Source: Lysobacter dokdonensis DS-58
Lineage (GTDB): Bacteria > Pseudomonadota > Gammaproteobacteria > Xanthomonadales > Xanthomonadaceae
Reading direction: 5' to 3'
Assembly (NCBI RefSeq): GCF_000770795.1
Contig: NZ_JRKJ01000002.1
Location: 496,001 to 560,000, forward strand
Length of the DNA stretch: 64,000 nucleotides
The notes under the pieces are model-generated. The model worked only from the letters and a program-made list of their open reading frames with translations, was not told the DNA's origin and did not search any database. Shown here piece by piece: positions 1 through 11,269 of the stretch (position 1 is its first letter; each line of letters opens with the position of its first letter). The translations under genes were made by a program, and so were the position numbers.

Positions 1-2
1 CG

Positions 3-725
3 ATGTCCCAGCTCGCCTGTCGCCGTGTCCTGCTCAAGCTGTCCGGCGAAGCGTTGATGGGCGACGAGGACTACGGCATCGATCCCAAGATCATCGGGCG
101 GCTCGCCGATGAGGTGATCGAGGCCAGGGCGGCCGGCGCGGAGATCGCGCTGGTCATCGGCGGCGGCAACATCTTCCGCGGCGCGGGCCTGGCGGCCGGC
201 GGCATGGATCGCGTGACGGGCGACCAGATGGGCATGCTGGCCACGGTCATCAATGCGCTGGCGATGCAGGATGCACTCGAGAAGCGCGGCGGCCGCGCGC
301 GCGTGATGAGCGCGATCAAGATCAACGACGTGTGCGAGGACTACATCCGCCGTCGCGCCATCCGCCATCTCGAAAAGGGCCGCATCACGATCTTCGCCGC
401 GGGCGTCGGCGCGCCGTTCTTCACCACCGATTCGGGCGCGGCGTTGCGCGCGATCGAAATCGGCGCGGACCTGCTGCTCAAGGCCACCAAGGTCGACGGC
501 GTGTACGACAAGGATCCGAAGAAACATTCGGATGCCGTGCGCTTCGATTCGCTCACCTACGACGACGTGATCTCGCGCGACCTGCAAGTGATGGACACCG
601 CCGCGTTCGCACTGGCGCGCGACAGCGACCTGCCGCTGCGCATCTTCGACATGTCGCAGCCGGGCGTGCTGTTGCGCATCCTGCGCGGCGAGAACATCGG
701 CACGCTCGTCCGCGGACGCGGCTGA
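3..725 (+). CDS. pyrH: UMP kinase
   Basis: Uridylate kinase, which phosphorylates UMP to UDP with ATP in cytosolic pyrimidine nucleotide synthesis. The 240 residues match the usual bacterial length of about 240. The N-terminal LKLSGEAL segment (residues 11-18) and the GGGNIFRG glycine loop (about 53-60) are typical of the amino-acid-kinase fold, as is the [11 protein letters not shown] stretch near residue 139. This bacterial hexameric enzyme is unrelated to eukaryotic UMP/CMP kinases. The ATG at base 3 is almost at the window edge, so its ribosome binding site and any upstream rpsB-tsf partners are out of view. In most proteobacteria frr follows directly; here a cation transporter starts 6 bases after the stop. 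Confidence 0.96.
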   Translation: MSQLACRRVLLKLSGEALMGDEDYGIDPKIIGRLADEVIEARAAGAEIALVIGGGNIFRGAGLAAGGMDRVTGDQMGMLATVINALAMQDALEKRGGRARVMSAIKINDVCEDYIRRRAIRHLEKGRITIFAAGVGAPFFTTDSGAALRAIEIGADLLLKATKVDGVYDKDPKKHSDAVRFDSLTYDDVISRDLQVMDTAAFALARDSDLPLRIFDMSQPGVLLRILRGENIGTLVRGRG

Positions 726-731
726 GGCCGC

Positions 732-1646
732 ATGGGCGCCGGGCACTCGCACGACGCGCACGACCACCACCACGGCGATGCCGGCATCCGCGCATTCGCG
801 TGGGTGACGCTGCTCAACCTCGCCTACACGATCCTCGAAGCGGCCTACGGCTTCGCGACCAACTCGCTCGCGCTGCTGTCCGATGCGTTGCACAACCTCG
901 GCGACGTGCTGGGTTTGGCGCTCGCATGGGGTGCGGCGGTCATCGCGCGCCGCAAGCCCACGGAAACGCACACCTACGGTTGGCGCCGCGCGACGCTGCT
1001 CTCGCCGCTCGCCAACGCGATCGTGCTCGCCGGATTTTCCGGCGCACTCGCATGGGAAGCGGTGCGGCGTTTCTTCGCGCCGCCCGAAGTGCCCGGCACG
1101 ACGGTGATGGTGGTCGCGGCGATCGGCATCGCGGTGAACCTGGGCGCGGCGTGGTTCATGCACGGCGGGCACGACGACCTCAACCGCCGCGGCGCGTTCC
1201 TGCACCTGTTGGCCGATGCCGCGGTCTCGCTCGCGGCCGTGCTCGCGGGCGCGGGCATGCTCGTCTTCGGATGGCGCTGGCTCGATCCGCTCACGGCGCT
1301 GCTGGTCGGCGCGGTGGTGGCCTTCAGCGCGTTCGGCCTGCTGCGCGACAGCTTCAATGCCGCGATGGATGCGGTGCCCCGGCAGATCGATCAGTCGGCC
1401 GTCCGCGCCTTCCTCGCCTCCTGCCCCGGCGTGACGGCGGTGCATCACCTGCACATCTGGTCGCTGGGCGCGGGCGAGATCGCGATGACCGCCCACCTGG
1501 TGCGCGCCAACGCGGACGACCACGACGTCTTCATCGATTCGATCGCCCACGACCTCGACGAACGGTTCGGGATCAACCATCCGACCCTGCAGATCGAGTT
1601 CGGATCGGGCTGTCACGACGACCACGACCGGGCCCCCCATTACTGA
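732..1646 (+). CDS. Cation diffusion facilitator (zinc-type efflux transporter)
   Basis: Inner-membrane cation diffusion facilitator of 304 residues, expected to export Zn(II) or a similar divalent metal in exchange for protons. The N-terminus is histidine rich (H-S-H-D-A-H-D-H-H-H). About six membrane segments follow. The two metal-site motifs are present: DALHNLGD in the second segment and HLLAD in the fifth. A cytoplasmic domain after residue 215 carries HHLHIW, a conserved CDF feature, and the tail is again His/Asp rich (CHDDHD). It resembles the CzcD/ZitB branch. It starts 6 bases after pyrH, so it is probably co-transcribed with it, an unusual position. Metal specificity is inferred from family only. 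Confidence 0.9.
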   Translation: MGAGHSHDAHDHHHGDAGIRAFAWVTLLNLAYTILEAAYGFATNSLALLSDALHNLGDVLGLALAWGAAVIARRKPTETHTYGWRRATLLSPLANAIVLAGFSGALAWEAVRRFFAPPEVPGTTVMVVAAIGIAVNLGAAWFMHGGHDDLNRRGAFLHLLADAAVSLAAVLAGAGMLVFGWRWLDPLTALLVGAVVAFSAFGLLRDSFNAAMDAVPRQIDQSAVRAFLASCPGVTAVHHLHIWSLGAGEIAMTAHLVRANADDHDVFIDSIAHDLDERFGINHPTLQIEFGSGCHDDHDRAPHY

Positions 1647-1659
1647 CGAGGGGTGCCGG

Positions 1660-1679
1660 AGGGCTTCCGCCCTTATAAT
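1660..1679 (+). promoter_or_regulatory. Candidate frr promoter (TATAAT) overlapping a small hairpin
   Basis: A perfect TATAAT lies at 1674-1679, 32 bases before the frr ATG. I see no good -35 box at the right distance. Just upstream, AGGGC-TTCC-GCCCT (1660-1673) can form a 5-bp stem. It may be a weak end for the pyrH-transporter transcript, and it abuts the -10 box. The role is inferred from sequence only. Confidence 0.45.
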
Positions 1680-1711
1680 CTCGCGCTGATCGAAAGGACC
1701 CGGGACCGCCC

Positions 1712-2272
1712 ATGCAGCTCGCCGACATCAAGAAAGACGCCTCCACCCGCATGCAGAAGAGCGTCGATGCGTTCCGCCAGGAGCTCACCAAGCTCCGCAC
1801 CGGCCGGGCCACCTCCGCGCTGGTCGACCACCTGAAGGTCAACTATTACGGGTCCGAGATGCCGCTGAGCCAGGTCGCCACGGTCGCCGTCGCCGATGCG
1901 CGCACGCTGACGATCACCCCGTGGGAAAAGCCGATGGTCGCGGTCGTCGAGAAGGCGATCTTCGCCTCCGACCTCGGCCTCACGCCCAACACCGCAGGCA
2001 CCACCATCCGCATCAACCTGCCGCCGCTCACCGAGGAGCGCCGCAAGGAACTGTCCAAGCACGTGCATTCCGGCGGCGAAGACGCCAAGGTCGCCATCCG
2101 CAACATCCGCCGCGACGCCAACCACCACATCAAGGAACTGCTGAAGGACAAGCAGATCACCGAGGATGAAGAGCGCGCGAGCGAACAGGACATCCAGAAG
2201 CTGACCGACAAGGCGATCAAGGACGTCGACGAAGTGGTCAAGTCCAAGGAGCAGGAGCTGATGGCGGTCTGA
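1712..2272 (+). CDS. frr: Ribosome recycling factor
   Basis: Cytosolic factor that, with EF-G, splits the post-termination ribosome for reuse. The 186 residues match the usual 185. Family hallmarks visible are KLRTGRAT near residue 29, the PLSQVATV and LTITPWEK strands of the hinge domain, the LPPLTEERRKEL turn, and the helical C-terminal half containing IRNIRRDAN. The ATG at 1712 is the only sensible start. The gap to the upstream transporter is 65 bases and contains a perfect TATAAT, so frr may have its own promoter and drive the downstream uppS-cdsA-dxr-rseP genes. Confidence 0.97.
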   Translation: MQLADIKKDASTRMQKSVDAFRQELTKLRTGRATSALVDHLKVNYYGSEMPLSQVATVAVADARTLTITPWEKPMVAVVEKAIFASDLGLTPNTAGTTIRINLPPLTEERRKELSKHVHSGGEDAKVAIRNIRRDANHHIKELLKDKQITEDEERASEQDIQKLTDKAIKDVDEVVKSKEQELMAV

Positions 2273-2287
2273 CGCCACGGCCCCTGC

Positions 2288-3057
2288 ATGCCTTCCGACG
2301 CATCGCCGGCGCGCGTTCCGCGCCATCTCGCCGTCATCATGGACGGCAACGGCCGTTGGGCCGAACGCCGTCGCCGACCGCGCGTCATCGGGCATCGGGC
2401 GGGCGCGCGCGCCGTGCAGAACTGCGTCGATTTCTGCATCGAGCACGGCATCCACGCACTGACGCTCTTCGCGTTCTCCAGCGAAAACTGGGGGCGGCCC
2501 GAAGAGGAAGTCGGCGCATTGATGAAGTTGTTCCTCAACGCGCTGGAACGTGAAGTCGAGGAATTGCACCGCCGCGGCGTGCGCATCCGTTTCATCGGGC
2601 AACGCGAACGCTTCGGCCCCGCGATCCGTGCGCGCATGGACGCCGCCGAGGCCACCACGCGCGCCAACGACGTCCTGCACCTCACCATCGCCGCGAGCTA
2701 TGGCGGGCGCTGGGACATCGTCGATGCGGCGCGTTCGCTCGCGCGGGATGTCGCCGAGGGCCGCGTGAAGGCCGAGGAGATCGACGAGGCCGCCTTCGCA
2801 TCGCGCATGGCCCTGTCCGATCTCCCCCCGCCGGATCTGTTCATCCGCACCGGCGGCGACGTGCGCGTGAGCAACTTCCTGCTCTGGCAGCTCGCCTATA
2901 CCGAGCTGTGGTTCACGGAAACATTGTGGCCGGACGTGGATGCCGCCACACTCCGCCAGGCCCTGGCCGATTACGCGATGCGAGAGCGGCGCTTCGGCCT
3001 CACCGGGGCGCAGGTTTCCGCCTCCTTCCCACCGCCCCCCGACCTCGGGACCGACGA

Positions 3058-3061
<4 letters not shown>
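2288..3061 (+). CDS. uppS: Undecaprenyl diphosphate synthase (cis-prenyltransferase)
   Basis: Condenses isopentenyl diphosphate units onto farnesyl diphosphate to make the C55 lipid carrier for peptidoglycan and O-antigen. 257 residues. The catalytic IMDGNGRWA motif is at about residues 18-26, FAFSSENW follows, and the C-terminal substrate site reads [15 protein letters not shown]. Most homologues have Glu where this protein has Asp191 (RTGGE); the downstream Glu of AYTEL is kept. The start is 15 bases after frr. The stop overlaps the cdsA start as ATGA. Its farnesyl-PP substrate is made by ispA at 28819. Confidence 0.96.
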
Positions 3062-3894
<833 letters not shown>

Positions 3895-3896
3895 CC

Positions 3897-5072
3897 ATGC
3901 AGCAGGTTGCAGTCCTCGGCGCCACCGGTTCGATCGGCACGAGCGCGCTCGACGTCATCGCGCGCCACCCGCAGCGCATGCGCGCCAGCGTGCTCGCCGC
4001 GGGGACGCAGGTGGATGCGTTGCTCGCCTTGTGCCGCACGCATCAGCCGGACCATGCGGTCATCGCCGATCCGAAGTGCTTCGACGCGCTGCGCGACGGC
4101 TTGCGCGACGCCGGCCTGCGCACGCAGGCGCATGCGGGCGAAGACGCACTCGATGCACTCGTCGACGGCGATGCCTGCACCACCGTTGTCGCCGCCATCG
4201 TCGGCGCGGCGGGCTTGCGCTCGACGCTCGCCGCCGCGCGCGCGGGCAAACGCCTGCTGCTCGCCAACAAGGAGTCGCTGGTGCTCGCCGGCGAACTGCT
4301 GGTGCATGCCGCGAACGACGCCGGCGCGTGCATCGTGCCGATCGACAGCGAACACAACGCGATCTTCCAATGCCTGCCCGACGCGCACGCGCGCGAAGGG
4401 CTCAAGCGCATTTGCCTCACCGCCTCGGGCGGGCCGTTCCGCGGGCGTTCGCGCGCCTCGCTCGCCGATGTCACGCCCGCCCAGGCCGTCGCGCATCCGA
4501 AGTGGTCGATGGGCCCGAAGATCTCCGTCGACTCGGCCACGCTGATGAACAAGGGCCTCGAGGTGATCGAGGCGCATCACCTGTTCGGGGTGGATGCAGG
4601 TCGCATCGACGTACTGGTGCATCCGCAGAGCCTGGTGCACTCGCTGGTCGAATTCGTCGATGGCAGCACGCTCGCACAGCTGGGCTTGCCGGACATGCGC
4701 ACCGCGCTTGCCGTGGGCCTGTCGTGGCCCGAGCGCGTGATATCGGGCGTGGGCGGCCTGGACCTGCTGCAGCACGGCCGCCTGGATTTCGAGCCTCCGG
4801 ACCACGACGCCTTCCCCTGTCTGGGCCTGGCCTACGCCGCGTTGCGCGCCGGCGGCACCGCGCCGGCCACGCTCAACGCGGCCAACGAAGTGGCGGTTTC
4901 AGCCTTTCTTCAGGGCCGCATCGCTTTCCTTGGCATTCCGGCGCTGGTCGAAGACACCCTGGCTGCGCTCCCCCCCGGCCCCGCCGATACGCTGGACGCG
5001 TTGCGCGAGGCCGACCGCGCTGCGCGCGAATTCGCGCAGTCCGCCGTCAACGGATCGAAGACGCAAAGATGA
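3897..5072 (+). CDS. dxr: 1-deoxy-D-xylulose 5-phosphate reductoisomerase
   Basis: NADPH-dependent enzyme making 2-C-methyl-D-erythritol 4-phosphate, the first committed step of the non-mevalonate isoprenoid pathway. 391 residues, close to the usual 395-400. The NADPH-binding loop [11 protein letters not shown] is at residues 8-18. [10 protein letters not shown], the metal-site region [28 protein letters not shown] and [12 protein letters not shown] are all clear. The ATG lies 2 bases after the cdsA stop, and its own stop overlaps the rseP start (ATGA). Its products feed IspA and UppS encoded in this window. Confidence 0.97.
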   Translation: MQQVAVLGATGSIGTSALDVIARHPQRMRASVLAAGTQVDALLALCRTHQPDHAVIADPKCFDALRDGLRDAGLRTQAHAGEDALDALVDGDACTTVVAAIVGAAGLRSTLAAARAGKRLLLANKESLVLAGELLVHAANDAGACIVPIDSEHNAIFQCLPDAHAREGLKRICLTASGGPFRGRSRASLADVTPAQAVAHPKWSMGPKISVDSATLMNKGLEVIEAHHLFGVDAGRIDVLVHPQSLVHSLVEFVDGSTLAQLGLPDMRTALAVGLSWPERVISGVGGLDLLQHGRLDFEPPDHDAFPCLGLAYAALRAGGTAPATLNAANEVAVSAFLQGRIAFLGIPALVEDTLAALPPGPADTLDALREADRAAREFAQSAVNGSKTQR

Positions 5073-6439
5073 GCGATTACATCGGTCCCATTTGGTGGTT
5101 CATCGTCGCGATCGGCGTGCTCGTGACGTGCCATGAATTCGGCCACTACTGGGTGGCCAAGCGGTGCGGCGTCAAGGTGCTGCGCTTCTCCGTCGGTTTC
5201 GGCAAGCCGCTGTGGATGCGCCGCAACAAGGACGGCACGGAGTTCGCCATCGCGGCGATTCCGCTCGGCGGCTACGTCAAGATGCTCGACGAGCGCGAGT
5301 TCGACGTCGCGCCCTCCGAATTGCATCGCGCGTTCAATCGCCAGTCGCCGTTACGCCGCATCGCGATCGCCGCCGCGGGGCCCATCGCCAACATCGTGCT
5401 GTGCGTGTTCTTCCTGTGGGGCGCGTACGTCGTCGGGCTGAAGGAATACGCGCCGGTCGTCGGCGCCGCGGACGGCATTGCGTCCGAAGCCGGCATCCGC
5501 AAGGGCGATCAGATCCTGCGCATCGGCGACCGCACCATCCAGACATGGACCGACGTGCGCTTCGCGCTCGCGCTGGCGGGGCTGGATCGCGCACGCGTGC
5601 CGGTACAGGTGCGCGACGCCGACGGCGATACCGAAACGCGCACGCTGGACCTGTCGAAGTTGCCAGACGGATTCGACGAACTGCAGGCGCCGACGCTCGT
5701 CGGCCTGACGGCGCGCTACCAGCTCGAACCACCGATCGTGAACGATATCGTCGCCGGTTCGCCCGCGTACGGCGTGCTCGCCGAAGACGACCGCATCCTC
5801 GCCATCGACGGCCAGCCGGTCTCCGATTACGCGGACATCGCGCCGCGCGTGCAGGCGCTCGCCGCGCGCGGGGGCCCGGGGATGATCGAGGTGTTGCGCG
5901 AGGACGATCGCGGGGAGCCGCGCCGCCTGGCCTTCCCGCTGACGCCGCGCATGGACATCGACGAGGCGACGGGCAAGCGCGTGGCGCGGATCGGCGTGAT
6001 CCACAAGTCATCGGGGCAGATGCCGGCGTTCGACGCGGTGCGCCGCTACGGGCCGATCGACGCGATCCCGGTGGCCTTCGTCGAAACCTGGCACAAGGCG
6101 CGCGACACGATCGGCTTCATGGGCCGGATGCTCACCGGCAATGCGTCGACGAAGTACGTTTCCGGCCCGATCACCACCGCCCGCGCGGCGAGTGCGACGG
6201 CCGAACTGGGACTGGCCTGGTTCCTGAACTTTCTGGCCGTCCTGTCGATCTCACTGGCGATCCTCAACCTGTTGCCCATTCCGCTCTTGGATGGGGGACA
6301 CCTGCTGTATTACCTTATCGAATTGGTCAAGGGCAGCCCTCTGAGCGAGCGTACGATGGCTGCCGGGCAGTACGTGGGCCTGGCGCTGCTGGTCGGCCTG
6401 ATGGGGTTGGCGTTGTTCAACGACGTTTTCTTCCATTAG
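5069..6439 (+). CDS. rseP: Site-2 intramembrane zinc protease RseP
   Basis: Inner-membrane metalloprotease that makes the second cut of the anti-sigma-E factor in the envelope stress response and clears signal-peptide remnants. 456 residues. The zinc motif HEFGH is at residues 22-26 in the first membrane segment. Two PDZ domains occupy roughly 115-295. The second active-site motif, [15 protein letters not shown], precedes the last segments. The start overlaps the dxr stop as ATGA. Its position next to bamA fits a role in monitoring outer-membrane protein assembly. Confidence 0.96.
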   Translation: MSDYIGPIWWFIVAIGVLVTCHEFGHYWVAKRCGVKVLRFSVGFGKPLWMRRNKDGTEFAIAAIPLGGYVKMLDEREFDVAPSELHRAFNRQSPLRRIAIAAAGPIANIVLCVFFLWGAYVVGLKEYAPVVGAADGIASEAGIRKGDQILRIGDRTIQTWTDVRFALALAGLDRARVPVQVRDADGDTETRTLDLSKLPDGFDELQAPTLVGLTARYQLEPPIVNDIVAGSPAYGVLAEDDRILAIDGQPVSDYADIAPRVQALAARGGPGMIEVLREDDRGEPRRLAFPLTPRMDIDEATGKRVARIGVIHKSSGQMPAFDAVRRYGPIDAIPVAFVETWHKARDTIGFMGRMLTGNASTKYVSGPITTARAASATAELGLAWFLNFLAVLSISLAILNLLPIPLLDGGHLLYYLIELVKGSPLSERTMAAGQYVGLALLVGLMGLALFNDVFFH

Positions 6440-6506
6440 CCGCCCGCACCCAGCCTGCAGACCCGCCACCGCCACGGTGGCCGCCAACCCCCAACCGGAC
6501 GTGACG

Positions 6507-8981
6507 ATGACGCGACACCTTTCCCGCCGCCTGCTCGCCCTTGCCCTCGCTTCGGCGATCGCCGCGCCCGCCGCGGCGCAGCAGGCAGCCAATCCGTTCG
6601 CGCTCCCGCAGGATGCCGCCCCGGCGCCCGGCCCGGCGAACGACCCGGCTGCTTTCACCGTCAGCGACATCCGCATCGAAGGCCTGCAGCGCATTTCCGC
6701 GGGCACGGTGTTCACCTACCTGCCCGTCGAACGCGGCGACCGCCTGGACGCCTCGCTGGCCGGCGACGCCATCCGCGCGCTCTACGGCACCGGCTTCTTC
6801 GAGGACGTGCGCCTGGACCGCCAGGGCGACATCCTCGTCATTACCGTCGTCGAACGTCCCGCCATCAACAAACTCACGTTGACCGGCAACAAGGACATCA
6901 AGACCGACGACCTGACCAAGGGCCTGAAGGACATCGGCCTGGCCGAAGGCGAAACCTTCGACCGCCTGTCGCTCGACCGCGTCACGCAGGAACTCAACCG
7001 CCAGTACAACAACCGCGGCAAGTACAACGTCGAGATCACGCCCACGGTCGCGCGCCTCGACCGCAACCGCGTCGACGTGACGATCAACGTCAAGGAAGGC
7101 AAGGCCGCCAAGATCCAGCACATCAACCTGGTCGGCAACGAGAAGTTCGGCGACGAGGCGATCACCGATTCGTGGGAATCGCGCGAGCACAACTGGCTCT
7201 CGTGGTACCGCCGCGACGACCAGTACTCGCGCGAGAAGCTCTCCGGCGACATGGAGAAGCTCACCAGCTGGTACCTCGACCGCGGTTACGTCGATTTCAG
7301 CCTCGACTCCACGCAGGTCGCCATCAGCCCCGACCGCCAGGACATGTACATCACCGCCGGCCTGACCGAAGGCGAGCAGTACAAGATCTCCGGCGTGAAG
7401 GTCACCGGCGACACCATCCTGCCGCTGGCCGAAGTCGAGAAGATGATCCCGGTCAAGGAAGGCCAGATCTTCTCCCGCCGCCTGCTCGAATACACCTCGG
7501 ACACCATCGTCGCCACGCTGGCCAACATCGGCTACGCGTTCGCGCAGGTGAACCCGATCCCGGAAGTCGACCAGGAAAAGAAGACGGTCGGCATCAACTT
7601 CCAGGTCGTCCCCGGCCCGCGCGTCAACGTGCGCCGCGTGGTCTTCAAGGGCAACACGCGCACCGCCGACGAAGTGCTGCGCCGCGAAATGCGCCAGTTC
7701 GAAGGCGCGTGGTATTCCCAGGCCGCGGTCGACCGCTCCAAGGTGCGGCTGCAGCGCCTGGGTTACTTCGAAACCGTCGAAGTCGAGAACGTGCCGGTCG
7801 CCGGCACCGACGACCAGGTCGACGTGACCTTCACCGTCAAGGAAACCACCTCGGGCAGCTTCATGTTCGGCGTGGGTTACTCGCAGCTCTCCGGCGTCAA
7901 CCTGTCGGTGCAGCTGCAGGAAAACAACTTCCTCGGCAGCGGCAACCGCGTGTCGATCGCCGCGCAGCAGAGCAGCTACCAGAAGCGCTACGACTTCTCG
8001 TTCACCAACCCGTACTTCACCGACGAAGGCATGTCGCTGGGCTACAACCTGTGGTGGCGCGAGTTCGACTACAGCGACTACGGCGTGGCGAACTACTCCA
8101 CCAACAGCGGCGCCGGCCAGGTCTTCCTCGGCCTGCCGATCACCGAGTACGACACCGTCTCGGCGCTGGTGGGCATCGACACCAACGAGATCCTGCTCTC
8201 GGCCAGCACGCCGCTGTCGATCTATGACTACATCACCGCCGTCGGCCAGCGCACGTTCCATGCCTGGCGCACGCAGTTCGGTTACGCGCGCGACACGCGC
8301 AACGACTACTTCATGCCGTCGGTGGGCAGCTACCACCGCGCGAGCGTGGAAATCGCGATGCCCGGTTCGACGGCCGAGTACTGGAAGGCCGAGTACCAGT
8401 ACTCGCGCTACTTCCCGCTCAGCCAGTCGCTGATCCTGCTCACCGCGGTGAACATCGGCTACGGCGACAACTACGGCGATGTCACCTACCGCGACCTGTG
8501 CCACGACATGACGGTGCCCTGCACCACCGCGTCGGACGACTTCCTGCGCACGGTCAACTCCGACGGCCTGCCCTTCTTCGAACGCTTCTACGCCGGCGGC
8601 ATCACCTCGTCGGGCCGCGTCCGCGGCTTCGTCGACAACTCGCTGGGCCCGCGCGAGTTCAACGGCTTCCAGTCGCAGCCCATCGGTGGCGCATTGAAGA
8701 CGGTGGGCACGGTGGAGCTGGTGTTCCCGAAGCTGTTCGATTCCCCGGCCGCGCGCGTTTCGGCGTTCCTCGACTGGGGTAACGTCTTCGCCGACTTCGA
8801 CTCCTTCGATGCCAGCGAACTGCGCGCATCGGCCGGCGTCGCGCTGCTGTGGCGCTCGCCCATGGGCCCGCTGTCGATCAGCTATGCGATCCCGCTGCGC
8901 ACGCAGGACGCCGATCCGTCGACGTTCTTCCCGGGCGACGACACCGAGCGCCTGCAGTTCACCTTCGGCGGGTCGTTCTGA
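6507..8981 (+). CDS. bamA: Outer membrane assembly factor BamA (Omp85)
   Basis: Core of the BAM complex, which inserts beta-barrel proteins into the outer membrane. 824 residues from the ATG at 6507, which gives a good signal peptide (MTRHLSRRLLALALASAIA, then APAAAQ). An in-frame GTG at 6477 would add ten non-signal residues, so I reject it. Five POTRA domains span about residues 40-425. The 16-strand barrel follows, with the conserved loop-6 VRGF motif at 705-708 and a C-terminal Phe (TFGGSF). The gap to rseP is 67 bases. Only 26 bases separate it from lpxD, with no skp/ompH gene between them, unlike enterobacteria. Confidence 0.97.
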   Translation: MTRHLSRRLLALALASAIAAPAAAQQAANPFALPQDAAPAPGPANDPAAFTVSDIRIEGLQRISAGTVFTYLPVERGDRLDASLAGDAIRALYGTGFFEDVRLDRQGDILVITVVERPAINKLTLTGNKDIKTDDLTKGLKDIGLAEGETFDRLSLDRVTQELNRQYNNRGKYNVEITPTVARLDRNRVDVTINVKEGKAAKIQHINLVGNEKFGDEAITDSWESREHNWLSWYRRDDQYSREKLSGDMEKLTSWYLDRGYVDFSLDSTQVAISPDRQDMYITAGLTEGEQYKISGVKVTGDTILPLAEVEKMIPVKEGQIFSRRLLEYTSDTIVATLANIGYAFAQVNPIPEVDQEKKTVGINFQVVPGPRVNVRRVVFKGNTRTADEVLRREMRQFEGAWYSQAAVDRSKVRLQRLGYFETVEVENVPVAGTDDQVDVTFTVKETTSGSFMFGVGYSQLSGVNLSVQLQENNFLGSGNRVSIAAQQSSYQKRYDFSFTNPYFTDEGMSLGYNLWWREFDYSDYGVANYSTNSGAGQVFLGLPITEYDTVSALVGIDTNEILLSASTPLSIYDYITAVGQRTFHAWRTQFGYARDTRNDYFMPSVGSYHRASVEIAMPGSTAEYWKAEYQYSRYFPLSQSLILLTAVNIGYGDNYGDVTYRDLCHDMTVPCTTASDDFLRTVNSDGLPFFERFYAGGITSSGRVRGFVDNSLGPREFNGFQSQPIGGALKTVGTVELVFPKLFDSPAARVSAFLDWGNVFADFDSFDASELRASAGVALLWRSPMGPLSISYAIPLRTQDADPSTFFPGDDTERLQFTFGGSF

Positions 8982-9007
8982 CCGCGGCGCCCACGGAGCA
9001 CGATGCC

Positions 9008-10024
9008 ATGGGCGCCCCGGCGTTTTCCGCAGCGGACCTGGCGGCGAAGTTCGGGCTCGAGGTCGCGGGCGATGCGCAACGCATCGTTCGCGGCGTCTCG
9101 ACGCTCGCCAACGGCCGTCCAGATTCGCTCGGCTTCCTCGCCAATCCCCGGTATCGCGCGCAACTGGCGGCGTCGCAATGCGGCGTCGTCGTCATGCGCG
9201 CCGATGACGCGGAAGGTTTCGATGGCACCGCGCTGATCGCACGCGACCCCTACTCCGCGTTCGCGCGCATTTCCGCGTTGTTCGAACCCGTCCCGCACAT
9301 CACGCCGGGAATCCATCCCACCGCGGTGGTCGATGCGAGCGCGACGGTAGATCCGTCGGCGCACATCGGCCCGCACGTCGTCATCGGTGCACGCAGCATC
9401 GTCGACGCAGGCGCGACGCTCGGCCCGGGGTGCATCGTCGGCGAGGATTGCGTCGTCGGCGAAGGCAGCGAACTCATCGCGCGCGTCACGCTCGTCACGC
9501 GCGTCCGCCTGGGCAAACGCGTGCGCGTGCATCCTGGCGCGGTGCTGGGCGCCGATGGCTTCGGCCTGGCGATGGACGCCGGCCGCTGGCTCAAGGTGCC
9601 GCAGCTGGGTGGCGTGGTGATCGGCGACGATTGCGAAATCGGCGCCAACACCACCATCGACCGCGGTGCGCTCGAAGACACGATCCTCGAAGACGACGTG
9701 CGCCTCGACAACCAGATCCAGATCGGCCACAACGTCGTGATCGGCGCGCACACCGCGATGGCCGGCTGTGCCGCGGTCGCGGGGAGCGCGAAGATCGGCC
9801 GCTACTGCCTCGTGGGCGGCGGCGCAGGCATCCTCGGGCACCTGGAACTGTGCGACCGGGTCATCGTCACCGCGATGAGCCTGGTCACCCATTCGATCCG
9901 CGAACCGGGCGAGTACTCCTCGGGCACGCCGATCATGGACAATCGCAGCTGGCGCAAGAGCGCCGCGCGGTTCAAGCAACTCGATGCACTGGCCCGCCGC
10001 GTGGCGGCCCCGGACAAGGATTGA
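9008..10024 (+). CDS. lpxD: UDP-3-O-acylglucosamine N-acyltransferase
   Basis: Third step of lipid A synthesis: transfers a 3-hydroxyacyl chain from ACP to the amine of UDP-3-O-acylglucosamine. 338 residues. An N-terminal uridine-binding domain (about 1-95) is followed by left-handed beta-helix hexapeptide repeats. The catalytic His is in QIGHNVVIGAHT (His241). The ATG at 9008 was chosen because homologues begin with a short segment before a motif like DLAAKFGLEVAGD; the frame is open further upstream but runs into bamA. First gene of the lpxD-fabZ-lpxA-lpxB-rnhB run. Confidence 0.96.
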   Translation: MGAPAFSAADLAAKFGLEVAGDAQRIVRGVSTLANGRPDSLGFLANPRYRAQLAASQCGVVVMRADDAEGFDGTALIARDPYSAFARISALFEPVPHITPGIHPTAVVDASATVDPSAHIGPHVVIGARSIVDAGATLGPGCIVGEDCVVGEGSELIARVTLVTRVRLGKRVRVHPGAVLGADGFGLAMDAGRWLKVPQLGGVVIGDDCEIGANTTIDRGALEDTILEDDVRLDNQIQIGHNVVIGAHTAMAGCAAVAGSAKIGRYCLVGGGAGILGHLELCDRVIVTAMSLVTHSIREPGEYSSGTPIMDNRSWRKSAARFKQLDALARRVAAPDKD

Positions 10025-10029
10025 AGACG

Positions 10030-10479
10030 ATGGACGTGCAACTCCCCCTCGACGTGGTGGCCATCCAGCATTTGCTGCCGCATCGCTATCCGTTCCTGCT
10101 GGTCGATCGCGTGACGGAGTTCGAGGCGAACAAGCGCGTCCTCGGCATCAAGAACGTCACGATCAACGAGCCCTTCTTCAACGGCCATTTCCCCGGCCAT
10201 CCGGTGATGCCGGGCGTGCTCGTCATCGAAGCGCTGGCGCAGGCCGGCGGCATCCTGACGCAGCTCTCGCACGCGGCCGCGGCGACGGACAAGCTGTTCT
10301 ACCTGGTGAAGATCGACAACGCGAAGTTCAGCCGCATGGTGGTGCCGGGCGATCGCCTGGAGCTGCACGTCGAACTCAAGCGCACGATCCGCAACATGGC
10401 GCTGTACCAGGGCATCGCGCGCGTGGACGGCGAACAGGTCGCCTGCGCCGAGATCCTCTGCGCAGAGGTGAAGGGCTGA
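10030..10479 (+). CDS. fabZ: 3-hydroxyacyl-ACP dehydratase FabZ
   Basis: Dehydrates 3-hydroxyacyl-ACP in fatty acid elongation and competes with LpxA/LpxD for the same 3-hydroxyacyl-ACP pool, which explains its position among the lipid A genes. 149 residues, a single hot-dog domain. The active-site His53 ([11 protein letters not shown]) and Glu67 (VLVIEALAQ) are present. [11 protein letters not shown] near the N-terminus is typical. The ATG is 5 bases after the lpxD stop. Confidence 0.97.
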   Translation: MDVQLPLDVVAIQHLLPHRYPFLLVDRVTEFEANKRVLGIKNVTINEPFFNGHFPGHPVMPGVLVIEALAQAGGILTQLSHAAAATDKLFYLVKIDNAKFSRMVVPGDRLELHVELKRTIRNMALYQGIARVDGEQVACAEILCAEVKG

Positions 10480-10483
10480 GCCC

Positions 10484-11266
10484 ATGACGGCGCAGGTGCA
10501 TGCCACCGCGGTCGTCGACCCGGGCGCGCGCATCGGCGCGGACGTGCGCATCGGCCCGTTCTGCGTCATCGGCGCGGATGTCGAAATCGGCGACGGCACC
10601 ATCGTCGGCCCGCATTGCACGATCACCGGGCCGACGAAGATCGGCACGGGCAATCATTTCCACGGGCACGCGGCCATCGGCGGCGACCCGCAGGACAAGA
10701 AGTTCGCCGGCGAGCGCACGGAACTGGTGATCGGCGATGGCAACGTCGTGCGCGAGTTCGTCACCATCAGCCGCGGCACGGGCACGGGCACCAGCGTCAC
10801 GCGCATCGGCAACGGCAACTGGCTGCTCGCGTACGTGCACGTCGCGCACGATTGCATCATCGGCGACGGCTGCGTGTTCTCGAACAACGCCACGCTCGCC
10901 GGCCACGTCGAGGTCGGCAACCAGGTGATCCTCAGCGGCTTCGTCGGCGTGCACCAGTTCTGCCGCATCGGCGACCACGCGTTCATCGGCATGGGCGCGT
11001 TCGTCAACGGGGACGTGCCGCCGTTCCTGATGGTCGCGCAGGACAGTTACGGCCGCCCGCGCGGGATCAACAGCGAAGGCTTGAAGCGTCGCGGTTTCGA
11101 CGCCGCGCGCGTCTCGGCGATCAAGCGCGCGTACCGCACGCTCTACGTTTCCGGCGCCAAGCTCGAGGAAGCGCTCGAGCAACTGCGCGAAATGGCGAGC
11201 GACAGCGACGACGTGCGCGCGATGGTCGAGTTCATCGGCCGCGGCGAACGGCACCTGCTGCGCTGA
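10484..11266 (+). CDS. lpxA: UDP-N-acetylglucosamine O-acyltransferase
   Basis: First step of lipid A synthesis: transfers 3-hydroxyacyl from ACP to UDP-GlcNAc. 260 residues. The N-terminal two thirds is a left-handed beta helix of hexapeptide repeats. The catalytic His is in [10 protein letters not shown] (His122). A C-terminal helical domain begins around residue 195 ([13 protein letters not shown]). The ATG is 4 bases after the fabZ stop, and lpxB starts 3 bases after this stop, so the genes are surely co-transcribed. Confidence 0.97.
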   Translation: MTAQVHATAVVDPGARIGADVRIGPFCVIGADVEIGDGTIVGPHCTITGPTKIGTGNHFHGHAAIGGDPQDKKFAGERTELVIGDGNVVREFVTISRGTGTGTSVTRIGNGNWLLAYVHVAHDCIIGDGCVFSNNATLAGHVEVGNQVILSGFVGVHQFCRIGDHAFIGMGAFVNGDVPPFLMVAQDSYGRPRGINSEGLKRRGFDAARVSAIKRAYRTLYVSGAKLEEALEQLREMASDSDDVRAMVEFIGRGERHLLR

Positions 11267-11269
11267 CGC

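Noticed and set aside
6477-6506. GTG start for bamA, ten codons upstream
   Set aside because: It would place non-signal residues before a good signal peptide that starts at the ATG at 6507.
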